From assembly GCF_014199255.1 (NCBI RefSeq), contig NZ_JACIJF010000005.1, positions 1-64,000 on the forward strand: a DNA stretch of 64,000 nucleotides, in the 5' to 3' direction. Under the pieces are notes generated by a model, which was not told where the DNA came from, did no database searches, and saw nothing but the letters and a program-made list of their open reading frames with translations. Source of the stretch: Sphingomonas xinjiangensis. Lineage in GTDB: Bacteria; Pseudomonadota; Alphaproteobacteria; Sphingomonadales; Sphingomonadaceae. Positions 42,751 to 52,906 of this stretch are shown in pieces. The stretch's first letter is position 1. Each line of letters begins with the position of its first letter. Both the position numbers and the translations under genes were made by a program.

Positions 42751-43023
42751 TTGGCCTCTCCTGTTCGCCGAATTCGAAGCGGCGCGGTTAGTACCGGTAG
42801 GGTTTGGGGGCAAGGGTGCGCGGGCCGCAGGGCCGCGCTTGTGGTAAGCGCAGGCGCTCGCTTTGCTCGCAACCCACCCCTGCGCCTTCCTTGCAGGGAG
42901 GGGTGAAGAAGGCCGTTACAATTCGCGACCAATTCGCACCCTGGCTGGGACGGGGCTGCGACAACCGGCTCCTACTTATTGATCAACGCCGCAGGACGCG
43001 GCGCGGTACAAAGGAATGGAGCC
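42751..43023. other. Intergenic region between divergent fabD and the RcnB-like gene
   Basis: About 270 bases that should contain the promoters of the fab operon and of the rightward gene. A short hairpin module (CACCCCTGCGCCTTCCTTGCAGGGAGGGGTG) at about 42883-42907 resembles the sphingomonad intergenic repeats. No gene seen. A FabR- or FadR-type operator is not evident. Confidence 0.4.
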
Positions 43024-43440
43024 ATGAAGAAGTTTATCCTGGGTCTGGTCGCCGCTTCGGTCGCAGCAACGCCGGTGATGGCCGCCGCCGCCCCGCAGCC
43101 GCAGCGCCATACCGAAGTGCAGCGCACCGTCGTGAAGCAGCGGCCGAACGGCACCACGGTGGTGAAGCAGCGCACGGTCCAGCAGCGGAACACGATCCAG
43201 CAGCAGCGCTACGTTCAGCAGCGCACCGCGTATCGCGCACCGCAATATCGCAGCTGGCACCGCGGCGAGCGCTTCGACAACCGTTATGCCCGCAACTATC
43301 GCCAGATCGACTATCGCCAGTACCGTGGCCTGCGGGCGCCGCCGCGCGGCTACCGCTATGTCCAGTCGGGGAATGACGCGGTGCTGGTCGGGATCACCAG
43401 CGGGATCATCTCCGCAGTGTTTGCGAACTTGATCCGCTAA
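43024..43440 (+). CDS. RcnB family periplasmic protein
   Basis: A 138-residue exported protein: signal peptide MKKFILGLVAASVAATPVMAA, then an Arg/Gln-rich mature part, ending with the RcnB-family sequence YRQYRGLRAPPRGYRYVQSG, NDAVLVGITSGIISAVFANL. RcnB proteins in enterobacteria affect nickel and cobalt homeostasis, but in sphingomonads the role is not known. The start at 43024 was chosen because the signal peptide begins there; the longer frame adds 15 residues. It ends at a strong terminator and stands alone. Confidence 0.9.
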   Translation: MKKFILGLVAASVAATPVMAAAAPQPQRHTEVQRTVVKQRPNGTTVVKQRTVQQRNTIQQQRYVQQRTAYRAPQYRSWHRGERFDNRYARNYRQIDYRQYRGLRAPPRGYRYVQSGNDAVLVGITSGIISAVFANLIR

Positions 43441-43469
43441 GCCATTGAAACGTCGTGATAGGTGAACAA

Positions 43470-43504
43470 GGCGGCGGGGCTTCGGCTCCGTCGTCCCTGT
43501 TTTG
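43470..43504 (+). terminator. Intrinsic terminator after the RcnB-like gene
   Basis: Arms GGCGGCGGGGC and GCTCCGTCGTC (43470-43480 and 43485-43495, with a few GU pairs) enclose the stable TTCG tetraloop and are followed by TTTT within five bases. It lies 30 bases after the stop of the RcnB-like gene. Confidence 0.75.
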
Positions 43505-43589
43505 GACGCACTCCGCCGCGACGGGTGCTGGAAACTTGACGGGCTTGCGTGGTTAACGCGGTGCAAACCATGTTGCGAGTTCCCGAAGA

Positions 43590-44090
43590 TTGATCCGCTT
43601 GCCCTTCCCTCGTCCGCTTTGGCTGTTCGGCCTGGCCGCGCTTGGCGGCGGTGCCGCGCTGTATCCCATGCTCAGCACGGCCAGCAGCAGCCGGCAGAAT
43701 ACGCCGGCGTTGCTGGAGGCCGCGCAGCGGCGCGACGCCTTTGCCCATGACGAGCGGTTTCACACCCATCGCCCGGGCAGCATCACCCTGGCCCAAGCCA
43801 TCGAAGTCCAGCGGCAGCGGCGCGCGCTGAAGCTGGCCGATGCGGTGGCAGGTGCGGTGTCGCAAGGCCCGGGATGGGAAGCGCAACTGGGCGCGTTCGG
43901 CAGTGCGCAAGCAGCGAAGCGCCAGCAGGCCCGGCTCCCAGCGCTGCCGCTGCCAGTGGCGGTGCACCGCGACGGGGCGCTGTTCCGGTTGAAGAGCGCG
44001 GCGGCGGCGCAGCCCGAGGCGGCGCAGGCATTCTGCCGCGGTGCAGTGGCGGCGGGGTTCGATTGTTTCGTGCGGCGGCGGGAGGGGTAA
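43590..44090 (+). CDS. SPOR-like domain protein
   Basis: A 166-residue protein with an N-terminal membrane helix (PRPLWLFGLAALGGGAALYP), an Arg/Ala-rich linker, and a C-terminal SPOR-like domain (GWEAQLGAFGSAQAAKRQQA, followed by FRLKSAAAAQPEAAQAFCRG and FDCFVRR). SPOR domains bind denuded glycan at division sites. The start TTG at 43590 is the first in frame and has no strong ribosome binding site, so the real start could be downstream. It stands alone between the RcnB-like gene and the ribosomal operon. Confidence 0.65.
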   Translation: MIRLPFPRPLWLFGLAALGGGAALYPMLSTASSSRQNTPALLEAAQRRDAFAHDERFHTHRPGSITLAQAIEVQRQRRALKLADAVAGAVSQGPGWEAQLGAFGSAQAAKRQQARLPALPLPVAVHRDGALFRLKSAAAAQPEAAQAFCRGAVAAGFDCFVRRREG

Positions 44091-44305
44091 CCCTTCGTCA
44101 CTCCCGCCTTGAGCCGGGATGACAAGTAGAGATGCGGCGGTCGTCACCCTGGGTCCTTGCAATTCAACGGCTTTGCAGTCATAGGCAGCGCAGCCGGGGT
44201 GGAGACGCTGTCTTCGCCCCTGTTACCTATTGAAGTGAAGACGACAGCCGGAGGGGCGTTGCACACGGGGTGCACGTCAGCGATCGGCCAACAGAAAGAG
44301 AATGC

Positions 44306-44704
44306 ATGGCTCTGTACGAGCACGTGTTCCTTGCGCGCCAGGATCTGGCACAGGCGCAGGTGGACGCACTGGCGGAAACCGCCACCAAGATCATCCAGGA
44401 CAACGAAGGCCGCGTCGTAAAGACGGAGAGCTGGGGTCTTCGTTCGCTCGCCTATCGCATCGCGAAGAACCGCAAGGCGCATTACGTGATGCTCGAGATC
44501 GACGCACCGGGTTCGGTGATCGCGGAGCTGGAGCGCCAGACGCAGATCAACGAAGACGTGATCCGCTACATGACCGTCAAGGTTGACGGCCATGAAGAAG
44601 GTCCGACCGTGATGATGCGCAAGGGCCAGGAGCGCGAGCGCGGCCGTGGCCGTCGCGACCGCGACGAAGGCGGCAGCAACACCGGTTTCGGTGGCGGCGA
44701 GTAA
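44306..44704 (+). CDS. rpsF: 30S ribosomal protein S6
   Basis: A 132-residue S6. [20 protein letters not shown] is the family start, and [32 protein letters not shown] and [11 protein letters not shown] are the conserved strands. The C-terminal extension rich in Arg and Glu is typical of alphaproteobacteria. The start at 44306 was chosen because a purine-rich stretch precedes it and it matches the family; the longer frame adds 12 residues. First gene of the rpsF-rpsR-rplI operon. Confidence 0.97.
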   Translation: MALYEHVFLARQDLAQAQVDALAETATKIIQDNEGRVVKTESWGLRSLAYRIAKNRKAHYVMLEIDAPGSVIAELERQTQINEDVIRYMTVKVDGHEEGPTVMMRKGQERERGRGRRDRDEGGSNTGFGGGE

Positions 44705-44719
44705 GGAGCTTAGAGAATC

Positions 44720-44944
44720 ATGGCACGTCCCTTTTTCCGCCGTCGCAAGAGCTGCCCCTTCTCCGCGAAGGACGCTCCCCGGATCGACTATAAGGATGTC
44801 CGTCTGCTCCAGGGCTTCGTGTCCGAGCGCGGCAAGATCGTACCCTCGCGCATCACTTCGGTGAGCGCGAAGAAGCAGCGCGAGCTGGCCCAGGCCATCA
44901 AGCGCGCCCGTCACCTGGGCCTGCTGCCCTACATCGTTAAGTAA
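44720..44944 (+). CDS. rpsR: 30S ribosomal protein S18
   Basis: A 74-residue S18 ([20 protein letters not shown], then [20 protein letters not shown], ending [16 protein letters not shown]). It starts 15 bases after rpsF with AAGGAG before it, and is followed 13 bases later by rplI. The single cysteine is of the type seen in most bacteria, without the extra Zn cysteines of some duplicated copies. Confidence 0.97.
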   Translation: MARPFFRRRKSCPFSAKDAPRIDYKDVRLLQGFVSERGKIVPSRITSVSAKKQRELAQAIKRARHLGLLPYIVK

Positions 44945-44957
44945 GGAGCACCAGACC

Positions 44958-45554
44958 ATGGAAGTCATCCTGCTGGAGCGCATCGAAAAGCTCGGCGTCA
45001 TCGGCGACGTCGTGAAGGTAAAGGACGGGTTCGCCCGTAATTTCCTGCTCCCGAACAAGAAGGCGCTGCGTTCGAACGCGGCCAACCTCAAGGTGTTCGA
45101 AGCCAACCGTGCGCGCATCGAATCCGACAATGCGGCACGCCGCAGCGACGCTGAAAAGGAAGCCGGCAGCTTCAACGACACTTCGGTGACGCTGATCCGC
45201 CAGGCCTCCAACACCGGCCAGCTCTACGGCTCGGTCGCGGTTCGCGATCTGGTCGACGCGCTTGTCGCCGACGGCCACAAGGTCAACAAGGCGCAGGTCG
45301 TGCTCGACAAGCCGATCAAGTCGATCGGCGTATACCAAGTGCGCGTTGCGCTGCACCCAGAAGTCGCGGTGACCGTGAAGGTCAACGTCGCACGCTCGCC
45401 TGAAGAGGCCGAGATGCAGGCGCAGGGCGTCGACGTCATGACGGCGATGTTCGAGAAGGACGAGTCCGGCTTTATCGAGGATTACGATCCCAACGCCGAG
45501 CCGGGCGCGAGCGCCGAAGTCCGCGACGAGCCGGCCGAGGGCGAGAACGCCTGA
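44958..45554 (+). CDS. rplI: 50S ribosomal protein L9
   Basis: A 198-residue L9. MEVILLERIEKLGVIGDVVK is the N-terminal rRNA-binding domain, followed by the long connecting helix (NAARRSDAEKEAGSFNDTSV) and the C-terminal domain (LYGSVAVRDLVDALVADGHK). The acidic tail (EPGASAEVRDEPAEG) is longer than in E. coli, as in other sphingomonads. It ends the operon at a strong terminator. Confidence 0.97.
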   Translation: MEVILLERIEKLGVIGDVVKVKDGFARNFLLPNKKALRSNAANLKVFEANRARIESDNAARRSDAEKEAGSFNDTSVTLIRQASNTGQLYGSVAVRDLVDALVADGHKVNKAQVVLDKPIKSIGVYQVRVALHPEVAVTVKVNVARSPEEAEMQAQGVDVMTAMFEKDESGFIEDYDPNAEPGASAEVRDEPAEGENA

Positions 45555-45583
45555 AGCCAGCCTTCGTGCTGAACCAACAGAAA

Positions 45584-45615
45584 GGCCGCTCCGGATTTTC
45601 CGGGGCGGCCTTTTT
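45584..45615 (+). terminator. Intrinsic terminator of the rpsF-rpsR-rplI operon
   Basis: The arms GGCCGCTCCGGA and TCCGGGGCGGCC (45584-45595 and 45599-45610) form a twelve-base stem with one GU pair, followed by TTTTT at 45611-45615. It lies 30 bases after the rplI stop. Confidence 0.92.
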
Positions 45616-45702
45616 GCTGTTCCGGTTCATGCCGGCGGCGCCCAAGCAAAAGGGCCGCCGGTCAGGGCAGCCCTTCATCAAGTACAGCCGTTGCAGCCTC
45701 CC

Positions 45703-45780
45703 TTAGGGGCAGGACACGCAGGCGCCGATCACTGCCGCGAGCGGGATCAGCGCGAAGAAAACGGGAACCACCTTGCTCAT
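45703..45780 (-). CDS. Possible 25-residue lipopeptide-like protein
   Basis: A short minus-strand frame reads MSKVVPVFFALIPLAAVIGA, then CVSCP and stop. AAGG lies ten bases before the ATG. The hydrophobic stretch followed by I-G-A-Cys resembles a lipoprotein signal with cysteine at 21, as in entericidin-like peptides. It is too short to be certain. It lies between the ribosomal operon terminator and the CAP-domain gene, where I see no other gene. Confidence 0.35.
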   Translation of the reverse strand: MSKVVPVFFALIPLAAVIGACVSCP

Positions 45781-45895
45781 CGGATCATGCCTTGCCTGGT
45801 AACTTGCTGGTAAAACGGTCGATTTACGGGAAGGTTGCACGCAGATGAACCGGCGGTTCGCGTACGGTTCAGGCCTGTGCGCGGAGTAGCGTAGC

Positions 45896-46495
45896 GTGCT
45901 TGCTTTGCTGTTGCCGGTCGGACTTGCAGTCGCGGCGCCTTCTCCGCTGGAGCGGGCGATCGTTGCCGAGTTAAACTTCGCGCGGGCGGAGCCGCGCCGC
46001 TATGCCGAGACGCTGCGGCGCTATCGGCGGCACTTCAAGGGACGCGTGGTCTATACCCCCGCCCGCCCCGCCGGCATCCGCACGGCGGAAGGCGTGAAGG
46101 CGGTCGACGAGGCCGTTGCGTTCCTCGAGCGCCAGCCGGCCGCCCCGCCGCTTGCCGCCGCGCCGCTGCTGGTACGTGCGGCGGGGGTACATGTCGCCGA
46201 GCAGGGGCCGCGCGGCGCCACCGGGCACCGCTCGCGCGATGGCGCCGATCCGCGCGACCGCATGCAGCGGCTGGGCGGCGGCAATTATGTCGCGGAAACG
46301 ATCACCTATGGCCCCGACACCGCCGCCGAAGTGGTGCGCCAGCTGATCGTCGACGACAATGTGCCGACGCGCGGGCACCGGCGTACGGTCTTCGCCGCCG
46401 AAATGCGCTTTGCCGGCGCGAAATGCGGGCCGCACAAGGTCTATGGAACGATGTGCGTTGTGGAATACGCCCGTACGCCGACCGGACGCTACTGA
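45896..46495 (+). CDS. CAP domain secreted protein (SCP/PR-1 family)
   Basis: A 199-residue protein: N-terminal signal peptide MLALLLPVGLAVAAPS, then a CAP domain (ERAIVAELNFARAEPRRYAE, LLVRAAGVHVAEQGPRGATG, GHRSRDGADPRDRMQ, NYVAETITYGPDTAAEVVRQ, RGHRRTVFAAEMRFAG). The His and Glu residues that line the CAP cavity are visible in GHR and AE. Bacterial CAP proteins are secreted and their ligands mostly unknown. The start uses GTG at 45896. It is separated from the convergent mutL by three bases. Confidence 0.85.
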   Translation: MLALLLPVGLAVAAPSPLERAIVAELNFARAEPRRYAETLRRYRRHFKGRVVYTPARPAGIRTAEGVKAVDEAVAFLERQPAAPPLAAAPLLVRAAGVHVAEQGPRGATGHRSRDGADPRDRMQRLGGGNYVAETITYGPDTAAEVVRQLIVDDNVPTRGHRRTVFAAEMRFAGAKCGPHKVYGTMCVVEYARTPTGRY

Positions 46496-46498
46496 GCG

Positions 46499-48250
46499 CT
46501 ATTTGCGGCCGAACAGCTTTTCGATGTCGCCATGTGCGAGCTTCACCCAGGTGGGGCGGCCATGGTTGCATTGGCCCGAATGCGGCGTGACTTCCATCTC
46601 GCGGAGCAGCGCGTTCATCTCGGCGACCGAAAGGATGCGGCCAGCGCGCACCGAGCCGTGGCAGGCCATGGTGGCTGCAACATGGTCGAGCCGTTCCTTG
46701 AGCGACAGCGCCTCGTCATAGCCGGCGAGTTCGTCGGCAAGGTCGGTGACCAGGCCGTGGATGTCGCTGTGCCCGAGCAACGCCGGGGTGGCGCGGACCA
46801 GCATCGCGCGCGGGCCGAAGCGTTCGAGCTCGAGGCCGAACTCAGCGAGTTCGGCGGCGCGGGCCTCGAGCCGGTCGCAGGCGGGCTCGTCGAGTTCGAC
46901 GACTTCGGGGAGCAGCAGCGCCTGCGACGCGACGCCGCCGCCCTGCACGGCGCGGCGCATGCGTTCCAAAACAAGGCGCTCGTGCGCGGCGTGCTGATCG
47001 ACCAGCACCAGGCCGTCTGCGGCTTCGGCGACGATATAGGTCTTGGCGACCTGGCCGCGGGCGACGCCCATCGGGAACTCGATGCTGGCGGGTACCGGCG
47101 CAGCGGCGGGCTCGGCGCGGGCCTGTGGCGGGGGCGCGAAGAAGGTCGGGCGGGCCTCATGAACCGCGCCGGAATAGCGCGTCATCGGCGGGTAGGCGGG
47201 CGCGGGCTGCGCGGGCTCGGGGGTCCACATGCCGAGCGCAGCGTCGCTCGGGCGCTGGACGCTGCGGTGCCCGGCTTCGTCGAGCGCGCGGCGCAGACCG
47301 CTGACGATGAGGCCGCGGGCGAGTGCGGGGTCGCGGAAACGGACTTCGGTCTTGGCTGGGTGGACGTTGACGTCGACCTGGTCGGCGGGAACGTCGAGAA
47401 ACAGCGCGAGCACCGGATGCCGGTCGCGCGGCAGCATCTCGGCATAAGCGCCACGCACCGCGCCGGCGAGCAGGCGGTCCTTCACCGGGCGACCGTTGAC
47501 GAACAGATATTGGTGGTCCGCCACGCCGCGGTTGAAGGTAGGGATGCCGGCGACGCCGCCCAGCACCAGCCCTTCGCGCTCGAAATCGATTGCGACGCTG
47601 TTGTTGGCGAGTTCGCGGTCGGTGAGGCCGGCGACGCGCTGCGGCCGGTTCTCGCCACCCTGGACCGACAGAACGCGGCGCCCGTCATGCTCCATCGAGA
47701 AGGCGATGTCGGGACGCGCCATGGCGAGGCGCTTGACCACGTCCATCGCCGCGGCGAATTCGGCGCGCGACGAACGCAGAAACTTCCGCCGCGCGGGCAC
47801 CCGGGCGAAGAGCTGCTCGACGCGGACGCGGGTGCCGGGCGGCAGCGCGGCCGGTCCCTCACCCACACGCTCGCCATTGTCGGTGGTCAGCGCCCAGCCA
47901 TCGGCACCGCGCACGCGGCTCTCCAGCACCAGCCGCGCGACGCTGGCGATCGATGGCAACGCCTCGCCGCGAAATCCCAACGTCGTGACTTGGTCGATTT
48001 CGTTGTCGGGCAGCTTGGAGGTGGCGTGACGCTCCAGCGCGAGCGCCATTTCCGCCGCGTTCATGCCGCAGCCGTCGTCGACGACTTCGATCAATTCTGT
48101 GCCACCTGCGGCGAGCCGAACCACGATGCGGGTTGCGCCCGCGTCGATGGCGTTTTCAACCAGTTCCTTCAGCGCAGACGCGGGGCGCTCGACCACTTCC
48201 CCGGCGGCAATTCGATTGACAAGATGCTCGGGCAGACGGCGTATTGACAT
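46499..48250 (-). CDS. mutL: DNA mismatch repair protein MutL
   Basis: A 583-residue MutL. The N-terminal GHKL ATPase has ALKELVENAIDAGATRI, DDGCGM and GFRGEALPSIASVARL. The C-terminal domain has the endonuclease-type motif DQHAAHERLVLERM (DQHA-x2-E-x4-E) together with ACHGSVRAG and CNHGRPTW, so this MutL should nick DNA itself. That agrees with the absence of MutH in alphaproteobacteria. A Pro/Ala-rich linker joins the parts. It is divergent from mreB, whose start is 153 bases away. Confidence 0.96.
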   Translation of the reverse strand: MSIRRLPEHLVNRIAAGEVVERPASALKELVENAIDAGATRIVVRLAAGGTELIEVVDDGCGMNAAEMALALERHATSKLPDNEIDQVTTLGFRGEALPSIASVARLVLESRVRGADGWALTTDNGERVGEGPAALPPGTRVRVEQLFARVPARRKFLRSSRAEFAAAMDVVKRLAMARPDIAFSMEHDGRRVLSVQGGENRPQRVAGLTDRELANNSVAIDFEREGLVLGGVAGIPTFNRGVADHQYLFVNGRPVKDRLLAGAVRGAYAEMLPRDRHPVLALFLDVPADQVDVNVHPAKTEVRFRDPALARGLIVSGLRRALDEAGHRSVQRPSDAALGMWTPEPAQPAPAYPPMTRYSGAVHEARPTFFAPPPQARAEPAAAPVPASIEFPMGVARGQVAKTYIVAEAADGLVLVDQHAAHERLVLERMRRAVQGGGVASQALLLPEVVELDEPACDRLEARAAELAEFGLELERFGPRAMLVRATPALLGHSDIHGLVTDLADELAGYDEALSLKERLDHVAATMACHGSVRAGRILSVAEMNALLREMEVTPHSGQCNHGRPTWVKLAHGDIEKLFGRK

Positions 48251-48354
48251 GCCAATGCGTCTAGCCCAACGGACGGCATCCCGCGACCCGCAAGCGCATG
48301 CACCGAGACGGATTTACCCAAATCCGCCCCGGAAGGGTCCGGACTAAAATCTAA

Positions 48355-49443
<1,089 letters not shown>

Positions 49444-49461
49444 TCAGGAGGTCCGAGGCAC

Positions 49462-50361
49462 ATGGCGCCGCCAGGTAACCGGCGCCCGGGCTTTTCGCGG
49501 CGCGCGCAGTACGGGCTTTTCTTCACCTATGTCGGTGCGATCAGCGGTGCGCTGGCCGGCGCGGTGCTGTTGCTGGTGTCGGCCTTCAATCCCCCGGCGT
49601 TCGCCGCTCTCCGCCGGGCAGTGGCCGAAGTGATCACGCCAGTTTCCTCTGGCCTTGCCTGGGCGTCCGATGGCGTCGCCGGCGTACCGAGCGTGGTCGG
49701 AAGCTATTTCGCGGTGCATTCAGAGAATGCGCGGCTGAAGAAGCAGCTGACCGATGAACGCGCGCTTGTTACCCGCGCGCAGACGCTGGTGCGTGAGAAC
49801 GCAAAGCTTCGAGCCCTTCTGAAGCTTCGCGACGTCGGCAACGAGATCGTGGTCACTGCGCGGCTGGTCAACAGCTCCGCCACCAGCACGCGGCGCTATG
49901 CCACGCTGAATGCCGGCCTCTGGCAAGGCGTCCGCCAGGGGCAGCCCGTGCGCGAGGCCGGCGGTCTGGTCGGCCAAGTAATCGAGAGCGGGCCCAACAC
50001 CGCGCGCGTGCTGCTGATCGTGGACGCCGAGAGCATCGTTCCCGTACGCCGTACGCGCGACGGGCTGCCAGCGATCGCCGCCGGACGCGGCGACGGCCTG
50101 ATCGAGATCCGCTCCGCAGGCGCAGCCGCCATGATCTTTCGCCCCGGCGATGCGTTCGTCACCTCCGGCACCGGCGGCATCTTTCCGCCCGACGTTCCGG
50201 TCGCGCATGTGGTGAAGCCGGGGCGGGACGTCGCAGTTGCCGAGCCTGCGGCCAATCCAAGCGTGCTCGACTTCGCAATCGTCCAGCCGAGCTTCCTGCC
50301 GCCCCCTCCCCCGCCGCCCACACCATCACCGACGCCCGCCGCGACGCCGGCAGCGCAGTGA
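49462..50361 (+). CDS. mreC: Rod shape-determining protein MreC
   Basis: A 299-residue MreC that links MreB to the periplasmic cell-wall enzymes. It has a short basic cytoplasmic start (RRPGFSRRAQYG), one transmembrane helix (LFFTYVGAISGALAGAVLLL), a coiled coil (SENARLKKQLTDERALVTRA) and the beta-barrel domain (TLNAGLWQGVRQGQPVREAG, GLVGQVIESGPNTARVLLIV). The end is a Pro-rich tail (PPPPPPPTPSPTPAATPAA). Its stop overlaps the mreD start by four bases. Confidence 0.95.
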   Translation: MAPPGNRRPGFSRRAQYGLFFTYVGAISGALAGAVLLLVSAFNPPAFAALRRAVAEVITPVSSGLAWASDGVAGVPSVVGSYFAVHSENARLKKQLTDERALVTRAQTLVRENAKLRALLKLRDVGNEIVVTARLVNSSATSTRRYATLNAGLWQGVRQGQPVREAGGLVGQVIESGPNTARVLLIVDAESIVPVRRTRDGLPAIAAGRGDGLIEIRSAGAAAMIFRPGDAFVTSGTGGIFPPDVPVAHVVKPGRDVAVAEPAANPSVLDFAIVQPSFLPPPPPPPTPSPTPAATPAAQ

Positions 50362-50870
50362 GCGGCATCGAGATCATCCCTTTCGGTCAGGCTGAGCGGC
50401 CACCGCGCGCACGCTGGCTGGCGCCGCTGTCGGTGATGCTCGGCTCCGCCGTGACGCTGATCCCGCTGATCGCGTCAGTGCCGATCCTGCCCCCCTTTGG
50501 GCTGATGATGCTGCTCGGATGGCGCATGATCCGCGGCAATTCGATGCGTGTCTGGGCACCCGTTCCCCTGGGGCTGTTCGACGATCTGGTGAGTGGGCAG
50601 CCGCTTGGCAGCGCTATGCTGCTATGGACGTTGTGCGTGCTGGCGATCGATGTGCTGGACACCCGGCTGGTATGGCGTGATTTCTGGCAGGATTGGGTGA
50701 TCGCGACAGGTGGCGTGGGCTTCTGCCTGGCGGCGGGGCGCTTGTTCGCCGCGCCGCTCTGGGCGCATGTCGACACCGCCTTGTTGTTCCAGCTGCTCGC
50801 CGCGGCGGCCTTCCTCCCCGTAATCTTCCGCCTATGTGCCTGGCTGGACCGGGATGCTAAGAAAGTCTGA
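50358..50870 (+). CDS. mreD: Rod shape-determining protein MreD
   Basis: A 170-residue inner-membrane protein with about five hydrophobic helices (APLSVMLGSAVTLIPLIASV, PFGLMMLLGWRMIRGNSM, LGSAMLLWTLCVLAIDVL, VIATGGVGFCLAAGRLFAA, LLFQLLAAAAFLPVIFRL). Conservation in this family is low; the call rests on size, topology and place between mreC and mrdA. GLFDDLVSGQPLGS in the middle fits the MreD loop. It begins with GTG overlapping mreC and ends where mrdA begins. Confidence 0.9.
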   Translation: MSGIEIIPFGQAERPPRARWLAPLSVMLGSAVTLIPLIASVPILPPFGLMMLLGWRMIRGNSMRVWAPVPLGLFDDLVSGQPLGSAMLLWTLCVLAIDVLDTRLVWRDFWQDWVIATGGVGFCLAAGRLFAAPLWAHVDTALLFQLLAAAAFLPVIFRLCAWLDRDAKKV

Positions 50871-52906
50871 TGGCGCGTATCACCGAGGCAAGCCAAGCCT
50901 ATAGCTTTTCACGCCGTGCGCTGCTGCTCGGCGGCGGTCAGGCTGCCGTCGGCCTGGTGCTCGCCGGACGCATGACCTGGCTCGCCGTGTTTGAGAACGA
51001 GCACTATAAGCTGCTGGCGGAGAGCAATCGCGTCAACATGACGCTGTCGCCGCCGCGCCGCGGCTGGATCGTCGACCGAAACGGCGTGCCGATCGCCAAC
51101 AACCGCACCGACTTTCGCGTCGACCTGATCCCCGATCGGCTGGTCGACCGGGACCGGGTGCTCGCCACGCTCCAGCAGATCTTGAGCCTCACCCCCGAGG
51201 ACATGGCGCGGATCCAGACCGATCTGAAGCGTGCTGCCGGTTTCCAGCCGGTGGCAGTCAAAGAGAACCTGGATTGGGAGCGCTTCGCCGCGATCAGCGT
51301 GCGGCTGCCCGAATTGCCGGGCGTCGCTCCCACACGCGGATTTGCCCGCAACTATCCACTAGGCGCCGGCGTCGGGCATCTGGTGGGCTATGTCGGCACC
51401 GCCTCCGCCGAACAATATAAGAAGGAAAAAGACCCGTTGCTCGTCACCCCTGGCTTCAAGCTGGGCAAGGACGGGCTGGAACGCGCCATGGAGGCGGAGC
51501 TGCGCGGCAAGGCCGGGGCTAAGCGCGTCGAAGTGACCGCGCGTGGGCGGCTGGTGCGCGAGCTCGAAACCCGGCCCGACGTCCCCGGCAAGAACATCAA
51601 GCTGACCATCGATGCGCTGTTGCAGGAATATGTCGCCCGCCGAATGGGCACCAATTCGGGTTCGGCGGTGGTGATCGACGTGGCCAATGGCGACATCCTG
51701 TCGATGGTGTCGGTGCCTTCCTATGATCCCAATGCCTTTTCCGACGGCATCAGCCAAAGCGAATGGAAGATCCTGGCAGAGGACGATCACGTCCCGCTGA
51801 TGAACAAGGTGCTTCAGGGGCTGTATCCGCCGGGCTCCACGGTGAAGCCGATGAACGGGCTGGCGCTGATGCAGGCGGGCGTCGACCCGCACATGCGCAT
51901 CCAATGTTCCGGCGCGATGCGCGTCGGCAATGGCGTATTCCATTGCCACAAGCGCGGAGGGCATGGTCCGCTCGATCTGCGGAACGCGATCATGCAGAGC
52001 TGCGACATCTATTTCTATGAGATGATCCGCCGCGTCGGTTACGACGCGATCGCCCCCGTAGCCCGCGCGCTGGGTCTGGGGCAGAAGTTCGATCTGCCCT
52101 TTTCCAGCCAGCGTTATGGCACAGTGCCCGACAGCGAATGGAAGCAGCGGCGCTACAAGACCAAGTGGACGGTGGCGGATTCGCTCAACGCGTCGATCGG
52201 CCAGGGCTATGTGCTGTCCAACCCGCTTCAGCTGGCGGTGATGGCCAGCCGCATCGCATCCGGCCGGGCGCTGGTGCCGCGGCTGATCGCCGGCACGCAC
52301 ATGGAACCGGCCGCACCGCTGACGGCGACGTCCGAACAGCTGGCGATCGTTCGCGACGCGATGTTCGGGGTGGTGAATGCCGGCGGCACCGGCGGCGCCG
52401 CGCGGATGCTGGTGCCCGGCGTGGCAATGGCCGCCAAGACCGGCACGGCGCAGGTGCGGCGCATCACCATGGCCGAGCGGCGCGGCGGCGTGCTCAAGAA
52501 CGGGCAGCTGCCCTTCAAGCTGCGCGACCACGCGCTGCTGGTGTGCTTCGCGCCCGCCGACAATCCCAAATACGCCGCGGGCATCGTGCTGGAGCATAAC
52601 GGCCACACGATCCGCAATCTCGATACCCCGCTGATCGGACGCGACATCATGACGTTCCTGTTCGACCGCGAGCGCGCGATCAAATCGCTGCACGAGGTCG
52701 AGCCGACCTGGGGCGGCGACTATACCACGCGCATGAAGGCGCAGGCGGACGCGTTCAAGGCGGCGCAAAGCGCACCGCCCCCGCCAGCACCCGAAGATGC
52801 GGCGGGCGCGGTCAGCAACATCGCGTCGGAAGCCGGCAACGCGACGACATCCAACACCATCGACCCCAGGGCCGCCGAGCGCGGCAGCGCGGAGATTGAA
52901 CCATGA
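50870..52906 (+). CDS. mrdA: Penicillin-binding protein 2
   Basis: A 678-residue class B penicillin-binding protein, the transpeptidase of the elongation complex. After the N-terminal helix (ALLLGGGQAAVGLVLAGRMT) comes the pedestal (LSPPRRGWIVDRNGVPIANN). In the transpeptidase domain the nucleophile Ser is in YPPGSTVKPMNGLALMQ, QSCDIYFYEM holds the SxN-type motif, and MAAKTGTAQ the KTG motif. The C-terminal tail is longer and Ala/Pro-rich (APPPPAPEDAAGAV), as in sphingomonads. It overlaps rodA by four bases. Confidence 0.96.
   Translation: MARITEASQAYSFSRRALLLGGGQAAVGLVLAGRMTWLAVFENEHYKLLAESNRVNMTLSPPRRGWIVDRNGVPIANNRTDFRVDLIPDRLVDRDRVLATLQQILSLTPEDMARIQTDLKRAAGFQPVAVKENLDWERFAAISVRLPELPGVAPTRGFARNYPLGAGVGHLVGYVGTASAEQYKKEKDPLLVTPGFKLGKDGLERAMEAELRGKAGAKRVEVTARGRLVRELETRPDVPGKNIKLTIDALLQEYVARRMGTNSGSAVVIDVANGDILSMVSVPSYDPNAFSDGISQSEWKILAEDDHVPLMNKVLQGLYPPGSTVKPMNGLALMQAGVDPHMRIQCSGAMRVGNGVFHCHKRGGHGPLDLRNAIMQSCDIYFYEMIRRVGYDAIAPVARALGLGQKFDLPFSSQRYGTVPDSEWKQRRYKTKWTVADSLNASIGQGYVLSNPLQLAVMASRIASGRALVPRLIAGTHMEPAAPLTATSEQLAIVRDAMFGVVNAGGTGGAARMLVPGVAMAAKTGTAQVRRITMAERRGGVLKNGQLPFKLRDHALLVCFAPADNPKYAAGIVLEHNGHTIRNLDTPLIGRDIMTFLFDRERAIKSLHEVEPTWGGDYTTRMKAQADAFKAAQSAPPPPAPEDAAGAVSNIASEAGNATTSNTIDPRAAERGSAEIEP

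Noticed and set aside
46532..48247. A 571-codon open frame opposite mutL
   Set aside because: Antisense shadow; mutL with all its motifs is on the other strand.
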